Assembly: GCA_001600175.1 (NCBI GenBank) | Contig: BCJC01000001.1 | Coordinates: 1,382,065 to 1,446,064, forward strand | DNA: 64,000 nt | Direction of reading: 5' to 3' | Source of the DNA: Erythrobasidium yunnanense | Lineage: Eukaryota > Basidiomycota > Cystobasidiomycetes > Erythrobasidiales > Erythrobasidiaceae | Shown: positions 31,871 to 44,899 of the stretch, piece by piece | How positions within the stretch are numbered: position 1 is the stretch's first letter | How the letters are laid out: each line of letters begins with the position of its first letter | Notes under the pieces: generated by a model | What the model was told of the DNA's origin: nothing | Seen by the model: the letters and a program-made list of their open reading frames with translations, nothing else | Database searches by the model: none | Program-made: the position numbers and the translations under genes

Positions 31871-34009
31871 ATGAATGGAATTATCGAACGTCTGCCTCGC
31901 CCGCTTTCGCGAAGCGAGCGAGAGGCCGAGCGCAATGGAAACACGCGTAATCCCCTCAAGCTGTTCGCCATGTTGACCCCTATGCAGCATGCTATGTTCT
32001 GGAGTGCCTGGTGAGCCGAGCTCTATCTGATTGCTCAGAAAGGTTAGACGAGGCTGACGACATACGCATACAGGCTCGCTTGGACTAGCGATGCCTTCGA
32101 CTTGTAGGCAGCTGCAGATCCATTCCAGACTTTCGGTCGCGGGCTTACTCTATACTGTATATCAGCTTTGCTGTTTCCCTCACTGTCAATCGGCTTTCAG
32201 TTCAGTTCTTCGGAGCTGTCAATGCAGCCAATACCCACAAGATCACAACGTCCATCACTCTTACTTTACTATTTCGTAGGTCTCGGCGAATGCCACTTTA
32301 GAGGGAGGAGTAGCAAAAGCTGATAGCCGGTGACGCAGGATCCGTTGGTGCTTTGACTCTTGGAATTGCTAGTGACCGATACGGACGAAAGTGGCCACTC
32401 ATCCTGAATCTGTCAGTGCCGCTTCTGTCACTTTGGCTGGAGGCTAAAACTGCAGCTGTTTATACACAGAGTATGCATCGTTGTCCTCCAAATCGGCACT
32501 TCATTCTGTCGCGACTTCAATAGCTTCTTGGCTGTACGATCCATCTTTGGTATCTTTATGGGCGGTATCTGGGGCGTAGCAGCCTCGAGTGCTCTAGAAA
32601 GCATACCTGCCGAAGCAAGAGGTCTGTTCTCCGGTATCCTGCAACAGGGTTATGCTGTGGGATACTTGTTCGCGGCCGTAGTCAATCTATACGGAGTACC
32701 TGCTATAGATCGCTGGGAGATGATGTTCTGGGTCGGAGGTGTGTGCTGCGGAACCGTCGCCTAACATCCAAGCAGAAGCTGAGCATTCTCACCCTTCCAG
32801 CCGGGCTTACTGCTGTGTAAGTAGCGTAGCATAGCTGAAGACGGCGTCAGACTGACATATCCTACAGTGCTGCGGTCATCCGTCTGCTTCTCCCCGAGTC
32901 TCAAATTTTCCTCCGCGCGCGAGCCGAAGCTCAAGCCAAGGGCGAGACTTCAAGTGGAGGTGCCTTCTTCAAGAACTTGGTCGAATCTATCAGACTTAAC
33001 TGGCTGCGTTGGATATACGCCATTGTCCTCATGGCGTAAGGTCATTCTGCCGAAGTGCTTGAAATCATCACTAATTTTCTTTTGTGTAGCTTTTTCAACT
33101 TCTTCTCCCATGGTTCGCAAGATCTATACCCTACCTACCTGCAAAATGCGAAAGGCCTCACCCCTCACCTGTCTACAGTTGCTACCATCATCGGAAATTG
33201 CGGTACGCGCCCCCTTGCTGCCAACATATTGACTGGCGCTGAACGCAGCCTAATTGTCCATGCAGGTGCTATCGCGGGTGGTCTACTCACTGGTTACGTC
33301 TCTCAAATCCTGGGACGAAGATTCACCATCATTGTCTGCTGTCTTTTCACCGCTGTCATGATTCCGCTCTGGATCCTGCCTGGAAGCTTCGGACCTCTTG
33401 CAGCCGGCGCTTTCTTCGTCCAATTCGGTGTGCAGGGAGCCTGGGGTATCATACCTATCTACCTGAACGAGATCAGTCCTCCAGCGACTAGAGCCCTTTT
33501 TGCAGGCTTAGCTTATCAGCTTGGCAATGCTGCTTCTTCGGCCTCCTCCCAAAGTAAACAGATGCCTCTTGTGACCAGTCCCTCTAGCTGACCACATGTG
33601 ATCTAGTTGAAGCGACCGCTGGAGAACATTGGCGTACAGTCGCTCGAGGCAAGAATGTGCCTGACTACGCAAAAATCATGGGACTTCGTGAGTGTGTATG
33701 TGCTATTGCTTTCACTCTGACTGACCTATCCTTCACTAGTCATCGGGGTTGTGGCTGCCGGCATAGTAAGTCAAGCTATTACTGCTTGCATCAATTGATG
33801 CTAACTCCCCTCTACAGATTCTCTGCATGCTGGTCGGACCGGAGAATAGGGCTTCCAGGTTCGAGGAGGCTAAGACTGCATCTCAAGCTGGTGCAGGAAG
33901 CGAGAAAGCCGCCAGCTACGGAAGTCCAGCTCGCGAAAGGGCAAACGATGAGGAGCACGGAGATTCCAGCGAGCTAAAGGAGATGGACGAGAGGATTGAG
34001 AGACCCTGA
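31871..34009 (+). CDS. JEN1: JEN-type monocarboxylate/dicarboxylate:H+ symporter (MFS)
   Basis: Plasma-membrane proton symporter for lactate/pyruvate or short dicarboxylates. The decisive motif is NFFSHGSQDLYPT (about 33090-33130), which fits the JEN signature NXX[S/T]HX[S/T]QDXXXT. Other features are the early MFS loop SDRYGRKWPLI (about 32370-32400), DAFDFF in TM1 and an RRFTII block after TM8. Many short introns split the gene. Acceptors and donors near 32010-32070, 32095, 32160, 32275 and onward join in phase. The ATG at 31871 gives a normal cytoplasmic N-terminus; an in-frame codon at 31742 is further upstream and less likely. The tail is hydrophilic and acidic (ELKEMDERIERP). It is followed by a convergent malate-type permease, malic enzyme and lactate-oxidising enzyme. 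Confidence 0.9.
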
Positions 34010-34547
34010 GCAGTTAGGCGCTAGTCGCGGTGGCATAATGACACATGGAGTGATGTGGCCGCTCGCTGTACAGGCTTTCTTTTCTTGCGAGAGACTGCTC
34101 GCCCTTTCAAGAATTCTCGGTTACCGTATCGTAGTCTAGAAGGCAAAAAGTTTGTACAGTATAGCCGCGGTGGACTCGCTCTGAAAGCACGCAAATTAGC
34201 GCGACAAGTCACGGTTGATGCGAATTAGCCAGTATATGGAGCTCTCACCTGTCTGCTTGTCGGCCTCCTCCATACCTTCCCTTGCTTGGCTCTTCACAAC
34301 AGCCAGCAACCTGACCGACTTGTGCAGGAGCAACACGGTCGCATGTAGGTCTGAAATACGGGAGCGTGGCGGCTGGTATCGGTGGCCGCCGATCCCTATT
34401 CTGCACCTACAGCTACATGCGCGATATTTCAAGTCGAAATCACGCAAGTCGAAATCGCGCACAGTCTGCTCGATATCTCTGGAAGTCGCTACATCTACAT
34501 GCGAATCTATGTGTCCGATAATTGTCTCTTCTCTAACACAACACTTA
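34010..34547. other. Convergent spacer with a 15-bp tandem repeat
   Basis: CAAGTCGAAATCACG and CAAGTCGAAATCGCG lie back to back at 34430-34459. No gene is supported. Confidence 0.45.
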
Positions 34548-35745
34548 TTAGACTGTGTGCTTTTTATCATCATCAGACTTGTGCTGGTCTACAGTCGCAA
34601 GGAGTTTAGCAACTGCATCGGCATGCAAATGCGTAAATACTCACCTTTATCCTCGTCCATATCTGGCATCATGATTTTCCTGCGAATCACAGCTCTGGCG
34701 TGCGTGACCATGACAAATAACCATATAGCGACCACAAGACAACTCATAACGCTTCCCACCCATTGGATGGCCTCACTCTCCAATTGTGTACCAATGTCGA
34801 TAAGAGCTATCGTCAACCCTACGTTAGGAAAAACAAAAGCGTACCACACCAAATGGAATCGCATCCTATTGATACCCAGCAACGTAGCCACGAGTGCTTG
34901 GCAGAAGAACCAAAACCCGAGCGACCATATGAAGCTGGAAAGAAGAACGCAGCTTCAGCTGGCCGTGATGCAGGGAAACTGAAGACGACTCACATAGCAC
35001 TGAAGAGAGCCATTGTCTGAACGATCAAAATCGAGCCCGGATGAGTTGCGAAATAGCCATAGTTTTCGGGAGCAGCCTTGGCCATTCCAATAAGTGCGAG
35101 ACTGGTGAAGCTAGGTGGTCCAACCGCTATAAACATCCCTGGACGGAGGTTGGGAGCAGGTAGACCGAACTGCATGAGACGCTCTATATAGACCGCATAC
35201 ATGAGAAGGGATACCAGCCAGCCAAGACCCTGCATAGATACGCCTGCTATGATGATAGTCATGGCAGATGTAGCCGGTTGCGATGGAGAAATCACGCTAG
35301 CCATTGTTCCACATAGCATGGCGGGAAAGATGGGAAGGAGCCAGCTGGGCGTCATCGACTGAATTGTCAAGTGTTTGGGAGGTGCAGAGAAGAGGTAAGA
35401 GTACTGAGCTACCGCCAGGAGAAACGTGAGGGCGAGGTATATCCAGAAGCACACTTTGAGCGCATACACCAGCCACGCGCCCGTAGAGACAGTACCATAT
35501 GCGTTAGCGGCGTTCAGGACGTCGACGATGCTGAGAAAGAAGGTCGCTATAAAGAGCCCTTCGGTGGGATGGGAGATGGCCTTGAGGAAGGTACCCTTGT
35601 ATAGCGTGAAGCGAGCCAATATCGCTGCGGTGAAGCACACAAGGACGATGAGGTCGAAGATGAATACTATCTTGCCAATAATCCGTAGCCCGCTGAAGGT
35701 GTGAGGTTGACTGTTGAGGAGGGTTGCAATGCCGCCAGTAGACAT
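34548..35745 (-). CDS. TDT-family C4-dicarboxylate/malate transporter (Mae1/SLAC1-like)
   Basis: About 365-380 residues with roughly ten hydrophobic segments, typical of the TDT family (fungal Mae1 malate permease, Ssu1 sulphite pump, plant SLAC1). Exon 1 (35745 to about 34994) has SHPTEGLFIATFFLSI, a Mae1-like segment, and VGPPSFTSLALIGMA, matching the conserved GPP-x-F/S motif. The donor GTGAGT joins through AT|C to FIWSLGFWFFCQAL, then to the last TM pairs. A further strong donor (AAAG|GTGAGT at about 34650) would replace the final residues and end at 34548; without it the stop is 34589. The enzyme next door uses malate, which favours a malate substrate over sulphite; this is inference. 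Confidence 0.8.
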
Positions 35746-36411
35746 TGTGCACGCGAACCATGCAAAAGTAAAGCTACATCTGGCATTCAGCTAGCAAACC
35801 CTTGATTCACGCGTTTTCAGCAGTACGTACTGCCGGAGTCGTTGCTTATATGAGAGCTCTTCCTTGCGATCGCTGTACTTATGTCCGTTCTGACGCGTAG
35901 GTCCGGCATCGCGAACGAACATCTGTGCATTGCTACTGCTGCTGGTGTTCATAGACTGCAGTATGTCGGCGTAGTGCTGTGGTACCGTCAGCGGCGGAAC
36001 ACGTAATTATGCATGTTCGTTTTTTGATGATGAAAAGTCAGCGTCAACGTTGGGTGGACACATTCTGGATATATCTGTGACATTGGGGATGTCTGATAGC
36101 GGATTGAACTGGGTTGAGCTATTTTCAAAGCGATTTAAGTGATAGATAGGCAGTGCTATGATAGGAAGATGGAGTGCCGGAGGAATACGGCTTGCACAGT
36201 CGGGAGCGTCTCGTCTTGCCTGCACCTTGATCATACGGGGTAGAGAAACAACGTGCTCAGCTAGAGCAGGTACTTAGCTCGCTCGAGGACCTCGCAGGGT
36301 AAACAAGTCATCAAGGGTAGCACCAATTGTCTATGTGTTGCAATCGTATATGGGTACACGGATTGTCTACTTTCCCTGCATTATCTGTGTCATTTGGGTA
36401 CTGCAATCTAT
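35746..36411. other. Spacer between the transporter and malic enzyme
   Basis: Promoter side of the transporter and 3' flank of malic enzyme. No gene is supported. Confidence 0.4.
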
Positions 36412-38884
<2,473 letters not shown>

Positions 38885-39629
38885 CTTGGCTTGGAGTTGG
38901 GTATTCGAGCAGCAGTATAAGTAACGCTTGCTAGACAGAGATAGGAAGGTGGACAAGAACCAGGTATGTGATGAACGCTTTGCTATATATGTCGCGTCCA
39001 GGTTCGTCATGAAATCGACAACCACAGCCTTGAACGTTCACCTCAACCACAACTGGGGACAATACTATGGCGTCAATGGGGAGTCGCTGAATAGCCTAGC
39101 CTGTCATATCATGTCGTCGTTGCTGGCGGGTTGAGCCGCTTGCAAGGAAGGCAGTCATGCACTGGGGAGCGATATTTTACGGGGAACCTACTACTACGTT
39201 ATAGCTCGATAAGGGATTGCAGATAGTGACGAGCTAGCGCTGACTTCGGGCGAGTACGGCTGCGTACTTTTTTACACTACTGCGGTAGCACAGCTTGTTT
39301 GCTCTGAAGGCACCGAAGGGCCTGGGGCTGCATGAACTGACTGACAATAATACCTGACAGGCGCTGAAGAGAGTCTCATGACGTTTCGTCAACTATAACA
39401 TGATAGTGACGCGACTACTTCACAGTCTGTCCCCCAACAAGATGTTTCCGGATCCAGCCTGGCTAGAGAGCCCGTTCTTGCATCGTGCACTGCATGCTCA
39501 TGAAATTTGGTCTGCCCTGATACGAGACGCCATAAATTGCAAACTTCCCTTCCCTCACTTTCCTACCCTCATATCCAATTCCCAAGCCCTTCATCGTATC
39601 TTTTATACTCTCCCCTCTTCGTTGACAGA
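38885..39629. other. Divergent promoter region: malic enzyme / FMN enzyme
   Basis: A shared intergenic region of about 745 bp between divergently transcribed carboxylate genes. No gene is supported. Confidence 0.45.
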
Positions 39630-41035
39630 ATGGCGTACCCAACCGAGCAACAGACTCATTCAAGCGGCATCAGGCATGCCCATGCCCAACCACATGCCCA
39701 TGCCCAAGCGGCGGACCCAGTCGATTACGAAAAGGCAATCTACCAGAAGGGCCTGCAATTCGAACGTCCCCCTTTCACCTTCCGCACTGAAGAATGGGAG
39801 GCTCAGCCTGCGTCTCGAATGTCTTCCGAGAGCTGCGGCTATGTTACTGGCAATGCTGGAACTGGCGAGACAGCCAAGAAGAATCGAGAGGCCTTACATA
39901 GCTGGTCCATAGTTCCTAAACGTCTTGTCAGAACCGAGTCTCTGCCCAAGCTTTCTACAAACGTTATCGGACATGATGTACAATTCCCTCTGGCTATCGC
40001 GCCCGTTGGGGTCCAGCGTAAGTCACCTGAACAATATATTCTCGCATTGTAGCAGTGCTGAGAAGGAGATTTCTCTGATAGGTATCTTCAATCCTGAAGG
40101 CGAAGAAGCTGTCGCTCGAGCAGCCGCAAAGGAGAATGTTCCCTTCATCATGAGTACTGCCAGCAGTACAAGCATCGAAGATGTTGCCAAGGCAAACGGA
40201 GATGGAACACGCTGGTTCCAGCTGTACTGGCCCCACAACAAGCACGACGATATTACCGCATCTATACTTAAACGCGCCCACGACAACGGGTTCAGCGCAC
40301 TATTTGTCACTCTGGACACCTACATACTAGGCTGGCGACCAAGCGATATGGACAATGGGTCGGTGACCGCACACTAGATACCGCCGCTTTCCGTTGGCTG
40401 ACCTGCGCCCTTTCAACTAAAGGTACAATCCTTTCCTCAGATCCGACAAGATTGGTGTTGCCATCGGATTCTCGGATCCCGTCTTCCGCAAGCAGTTCAA
40501 GGAGAGACACGGCGTAGAAATCGAGGAAAGGCTTGACCTGGCTGCTGCCGAATGGACCGCCACCGTCTTCCCCTCGACAAGTCACGGCTGGGAGGACATC
40601 CAATTCCTCCGACAGCATTGGAAAGGCCCTATCATTCTCAAGGGAATCCAGACTGTAGAGGACGCGCAAAAGTCTATCGAGGCAGGCGTCGAAGGTATCG
40701 TAGTCAGCAACCATGGTGGAAGGCAGGTTGATGGTGGTGTCGGCTCGCTCGACATGCTGCCAGAGATTGTCGAGGCTGTAGGAGACAAGTTGGACATCTT
40801 CTTTGATTCGGGCATACGATGTGGTGCCGACATTGCCAAGGCTCTCGCTCTTGGCGCAAAGGCCTGTCTGGTCGGCCGCCCATTCGTATACGGACTGGTC
40901 TTGGGCGGGGAGGAAGGTGTTAGCCATGTACTCAAGTCGCTTCTTGGTGATTTGGAGTTGACACTGCATCTGGCTGGCATTCCCTCCATCCAGCCAGAGC
41001 ATCTGAATCCCAAATGCCTTAGGCGCGCCAAGTAG
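39630..41035 (+). CDS. FMN-dependent alpha-hydroxyacid dehydrogenase, lactate 2-monooxygenase-like
   Basis: About 425 residues over three exons. It is a TIM-barrel flavoprotein of the lactate oxidase / lactate 2-monooxygenase / glycolate oxidase family. Key features: PLAIAPVGVQ (FMN loop), STASSTSIEDVA, WFQLYWP (Tyr near FMN; the YWP form is typical of the lactate-monooxygenase-like branch), VTLDT, ILKGIQTVEDA (Lys), the catalytic SNHGGRQVDGG with His and Arg (about 40705-40740), DSGIRCG and GRPFVYGL. Introns join as CAGC|GTAAGT...TAG|GT and AATGG|GTCGGT...AAG|GTAC. An N-terminal His-rich stretch (HAHAQPHAHAQA) is unusual. The product could be pyruvate (oxidase) or acetate plus CO2 (monooxygenase); sequence alone does not decide. 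Confidence 0.85.
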
Positions 41036-41138
41036 GTTTCATATACACATAGAGCAGACCTACAAGATGTAGCCTGTATGAGTTAGTTTCCGTATAGAAA
41101 GCCTTACATTAGAGATGGGTTTATCAAGTGGGCTGTCT

Positions 41139-41300
41139 GTATACCTTTGCTAAAATTTCTGCCACTTCGCGCAGATCTTTGCATTTCCCGGCACCTCGTT
41201 CTGCGAGCGAGTCTTCGATGATTCTCGTTCCAATATTGAATCACATCTTGCCTAGCTGCTTGCTTACCGGTGCAGCAGATAGTCTTCATAGTCGCCGATA
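41139..41300 (-). pseudogene. BET3 gene fragment (relic)
   Basis: On the minus strand this aligns with the BET3 exon at about 44034-44190 at roughly 75% identity, including GACTATGAAGACTAT, CATTGGAAC/ATTGGAAC, CGCGAAGT-GCAGA and the exon end GCAAAGGTATA. Stops and small indels break the frame. It lies 2.3 kb from the true BET3, in the same orientation. It is a host-gene relic, not an expressed gene. Confidence 0.7.
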
Positions 41301-41486
41301 TTCAAGTGAAATTCGCATCTACAGACACTTCAGGCTTGGTCTTGTGTTTCAGCATGTTTACGACTTCGCACATTCGTACAGCACGGTTAAGAAGGGAGGA
41401 GACAAGGTGCATTGCTTACGGTACAGGTAGACGCATACCGAGAGCTAGTCAGGGAGTGGGCGTTCAAAACTCGGGAAAGTAACTAT

Positions 41487-41925
41487 CTAGCGGCGACGCT
41501 TAGTCTTATTCTTTCTCTTGAGGGCGTTCTCAGCAGCGGTGGAGTCAGTCACGAAGCCTTGTCTGCGGTACCAAGATTCGACTTCTGGACGGGACTCGAC
41601 TTTTTGTTTTGCTAGACATGGCGGTAACGTGCGCGACCAATGCTTTGCCGATACCAGAGCCTGTACCGCGACCAGTGCTCTTGTAGTCCTTATGCACTGC
41701 GACCCAGCGTATTTCGTAGGTGTGGTCATCTCGCTCGTACCATACGATGACGGCGACGACTTTGCCTCCTGTAACATAGACAGCACATCGACAGTTCCCG
41801 TCGCTGCCGTCTAGGCCAGGCATGATCTCGCCTGTCCAGATATTGTGAGCGTCGAAGCGGGCAGCCTCAAGTAGGCGACGAATTGCCCTGTAGTCGTCCG
41901 TGGTAGCATCTCGTATCGCTGGCAT
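41487..41925 (-). CDS. GNAT N-acetyltransferase, frame-broken near its C-terminus
   Basis: The GNAT fold starts at MPAIRDATTDDYRAIRRLL (ATG 41925). It has CAVYVTGGKVVAVIVWYE (beta strands) and the acetyl-CoA loop GRGTGSGIGKAL (about 41650-41685). After VAHV the frame that carries the expected C-terminus (VESRPEVESWYRRQGF) is offset by one base. The switch falls in AGCAAAACAAAAAG (about 41612-41625), which has A-runs. I found no intron of plausible size that repairs it. It is either a recent frameshift or a homopolymer sequencing error. In the uncorrected frame the protein ends at 41545. The substrate is unknown. Confidence 0.6.
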
Positions 41926-42573
41926 ATGGTTTGAAAGACTGTCGACTGCTAGACTTGATGGCTTTCTTCGGAGTCCTGCGTTCGAAGTAGGATGAGTGGC
42001 TGCGAGAGGGAGAGCAGAGAGGAGCGAGCAAGCAATTAGGAGCGGATGCCTGCTGCATAGCACCTTTGACATCATCGCCTTCAGTGGGAGTTCCGTCTGG
42101 AGGATGGGAGCATCGTGCTCGAAAGACGAAAGAAGCCAGGACACCCATCGCCAACTCAAGGACCGCCTGTCTTCGGCCTATGAGCAGTTAGCAGTCCCAG
42201 TGATCAGGTCGTCAGAGACCCCAGCAGGACGAGTTCTTGTGCGTGGCTTCATACATGCGGTCCCCGTCGGACAAAGGCCATGGACGGCTTCCTGCTCCCT
42301 TTCCCAGTTGTGAGAAGACGACGGAGCAGGAGTAGTGCGTCCTCATACATGCCAGGACAACACAGAAACGATGAGGATGGGTCGCAGATGGAAATGCACG
42401 TTGATGTGAGACCGCCGTAGGAAGACTGACGCGGCAGCTTCTGAAGCTGCAATACTTGGAGGAAGGTGATGATGTAGAGCAGAGCGTGTCCTTAGCGAAA
42501 CCAGCAGGAGTCGCTTGACCTTCCGGCAATCAGCCCAATCTCGACCAGCGAGCCAGCCAGTCATCAAGATACG
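41926..42573. other. Divergent spacer GNAT / WBP2-like
   Basis: Open frames here have no recognisable features. It probably holds two promoters. Confidence 0.35.
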
Positions 42574-43461
42574 ATGGCGCTCAACGCAGTGATGCTGACA
42601 GCGAGTCTTCCACCATCTCCTGTTCCTTTGCCTCAAGAAAAGGTCTTCATTTCTGTCCTCGGTGTTCAGGCAGAGCTGCAAGCAATGACGAACTCGACGA
42701 CTCCCAATGCCAGTCGCAAGGCCTTGTTCGCATTGTGAATCTATGTTCTTGATGTCCTGATACTGTGAAGAGGAGTCGGCTGATGGTTGATATCGGATGG
42801 ACGCAGAGGAACGGCCTTCGTCACGTCAAAGAGGGTTTTGTTCGTAGCGGACAATGCAGCATCCCTCCCTCACTCCTCCTCTTCTTCCTCCATCAATACG
42901 GAATTGCGAACGATATCCGTCAACCTCGACAAGTTTCAAGATGGTCGCTTCGTACAACCATGGTTTGCCGGTAGGCCACACCCATTCTATGTCCGAACGA
43001 CTTGTTACTTATCACACAATACAGCCAACTACTACGAAGGACTCATTATTCCGCAAAGGAATGGCGGCCTAGACTGCGTTCATAGTCTGAAACTGCACTT
43101 CAAAGAAGGCCATGCTTTCGATTTCTATCAGTCACTGGAAGATGCAAAGGCACGCTTCTCAGAGTCCAGAGGAGGAAGTGCAGCCCACGAAGAGGCTTTG
43201 CGTGTGTCAGATCGCTTCAAGACAGTTTACCTGGCTGACGGCCTGTTTGCAGCTCTTTATACGCCTGGACAGCAAGCATTGTCGTCAGCATCAGCTACAA
43301 GAGTACCTCAGAGTCCTACGCGAGACGATCTAGAAGCTGCAAATGCAGCGAGAGTGGCGGAAGCTAGCGAGAATGCGCAGGCAGCTCAAGAGGCGAATAG
43401 CACCTCACAAGCGGACGGCCTGCCGCCTGCGTACGACATATCATTAAGACCTCAGCAGTAG
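42574..43461 (+). CDS. WBP2-like GRAM-domain protein with C-terminal PPxY
   Basis: About 230-250 residues. It begins MALN, as WBP2 proteins do. After exon 1 (donor GCATT|GTGAAT) comes the GRAM/PH-like domain: GTAFVTSKRVLFVADN, then LDKFQDGRFVQPWFA, ANYYEGLIIPQ and LKLHFKEGHAFDFYQSL. The Ala-rich tail contains LPPAYD, a PPxY motif that binds WW domains such as those of Nedd4/Rsp5 ligases. A 54-nt stretch at about 42972-43025 (GTAGGC...ATACAG) is stop-free and a multiple of three, but comparison with WBP2 (QPVFGANY) indicates an intron between FA and ANY. The first exon may itself contain an intron (GTGATG...TTCAG). A copy of exon 1 lies at 16776-16994. Confidence 0.75.
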
Positions 43462-43564
43462 ATAGTCTAGTGCCTTTTAACTTGTTGTTGCGAGACCATC
43501 GTTTGTAAATATACGAAAAGATTGCATAGTACTACAACAACCTGTTACTGCGCTACTGCCCCGT

Positions 43565-44344
43565 CTAGTCATCACCTGCTGGTACTTCCTCGTCTAGTAT
43601 CCTGAGCAAGACCACGCGCATCTCTGTCGTACTATCGCCGCGCAGCACGTCCGATACAAAGAACGCGTTGACTTGGTATTGTACCTGTTTGTCTGTCGTC
43701 AGTTTTGGAGACAAAATGCGATATAAAGAGCCTCACCATCTCCAGTGCACCTCTGACTACTCCACAGAGTACATTGCTATACCACAGTCCCTCTTTCGGG
43801 GGGATGTTAGGGTTACCTTCTGGCACAGGCGCACCAGGCAGAGCATCTTCCGGCAGCTCTACAAACTCTGCCAGTGGGTTCTCGTCGAATATGAGAGAGA
43901 ACTCGCGTATAGGACCGCCTTGTGATGTTGAAGGAGGGTAGATGATACTAGGGGTGATGTTCAGGAAGGAGCGGAAGCCGACCTGGGTCGCGAATCAGAC
44001 TGGAGTAGGTATAAGGAAGCAAGTGGGAGAACATATACCTTTGCCAGCATCTCTGCTACTTCGCGCAAGTCGTTACACTTCCCTGCGCCCGTCTTTGCGA
44101 GCAAGTCTTCTATGATCCTTGTTCCAATGTTGAACCCCATCTTATCTAGCTGTTTATTTACAGCTGAATAGTCTTCATAGTCGCTTATTAGCTGGACCAC
44201 CAATGCGCCGTAAGTGAGAGTAAAGAGCTCGGCGTTCTGGCGTGAAACATCTCAGCGTTGTTTGAAAGTGATAACATAGATTACTGCTACCATCTTGTCT
44301 GTTCTCTTCCATAGCTCATCCCCGACTGCCTTTGCTTTTGACAT
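43565..44344 (-). CDS. BET3: TRAPP complex subunit BET3 (TRAPPC3)
   Basis: BET3 is a core TRAPP subunit that tethers ER-to-Golgi vesicles and forms part of the Ypt1/Rab1 exchange site. [18 protein letters not shown] splices to [17 protein letters not shown], then [33 protein letters not shown] and [13 protein letters not shown]. After another intron come the FRSFLNI strand, [31 protein letters not shown] and a short acidic end (VPAGDD, stop at 43565). About 195 residues, normal for the family. The conserved [10 protein letters not shown] segment is intact. Introns are about 60 nt. It converges with the WBP2-like gene, with about 100 bases between stops. A broken fragment lies at 41139-41300. 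Confidence 0.92.
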
Positions 44345-44899
44345 TGCAACTTCACTCCGGCGTATTGCTCTATGGATAGCCCTGCTCTCCCTCTTCTTTT
44401 TGCTAACTCTCTTTCACAAAGGTCTCAAAGTCCGCAAGGACGACACAACAGCGACAAACAGACATCGCCATCAGATTCACAGCTATCGCTTTACCCTAGA
44501 TTCATCCATCATCAGGGCAGAGCGAGCAGCGGGTAGCGCAAAACTTTAGAGCGACAGATCATGCAAAAAACCCACGACAATCAACACTACAGCGACCCAT
44601 TCAGCATACACAGCAGTCAGAGAACAACCAATAACACCATCACATACTCAATCCAGAAGAACAGCAGCTCAGGGAGCGTGGTCAGGCGGTGACGGCCATC
44701 TCGCAGCCTTTTCCGCCTTCTCTCGCTGGAGGAACTTCGTATTCGCTTTTAGTAGAGTACATAAATACGCATCGTTCCATCAACACTCCCTACCATCCCT
44801 ATTCATCTCCAATCTCGTTGCACCACACTAGGCCGCTCCGATCACGCCTATCCCCCCAAGGAAGCCAGCTCTCGAGGAACAGCGTACAGAGACGCAAGA
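44345..44899. other. Divergent promoter region, BET3 / acidic nuclear-like protein
   Basis: AC-rich towards its right end. No gene is supported. Confidence 0.4.

Noticed and set aside
31742-31871. Upstream in-frame start for the JEN-type permease at 31742
   Set aside because: It adds a Cys/His/Ser-rich stretch unlike JEN N-termini and begins at a poly-T/promoter-like region. The ATG at 31871 fits the family better.
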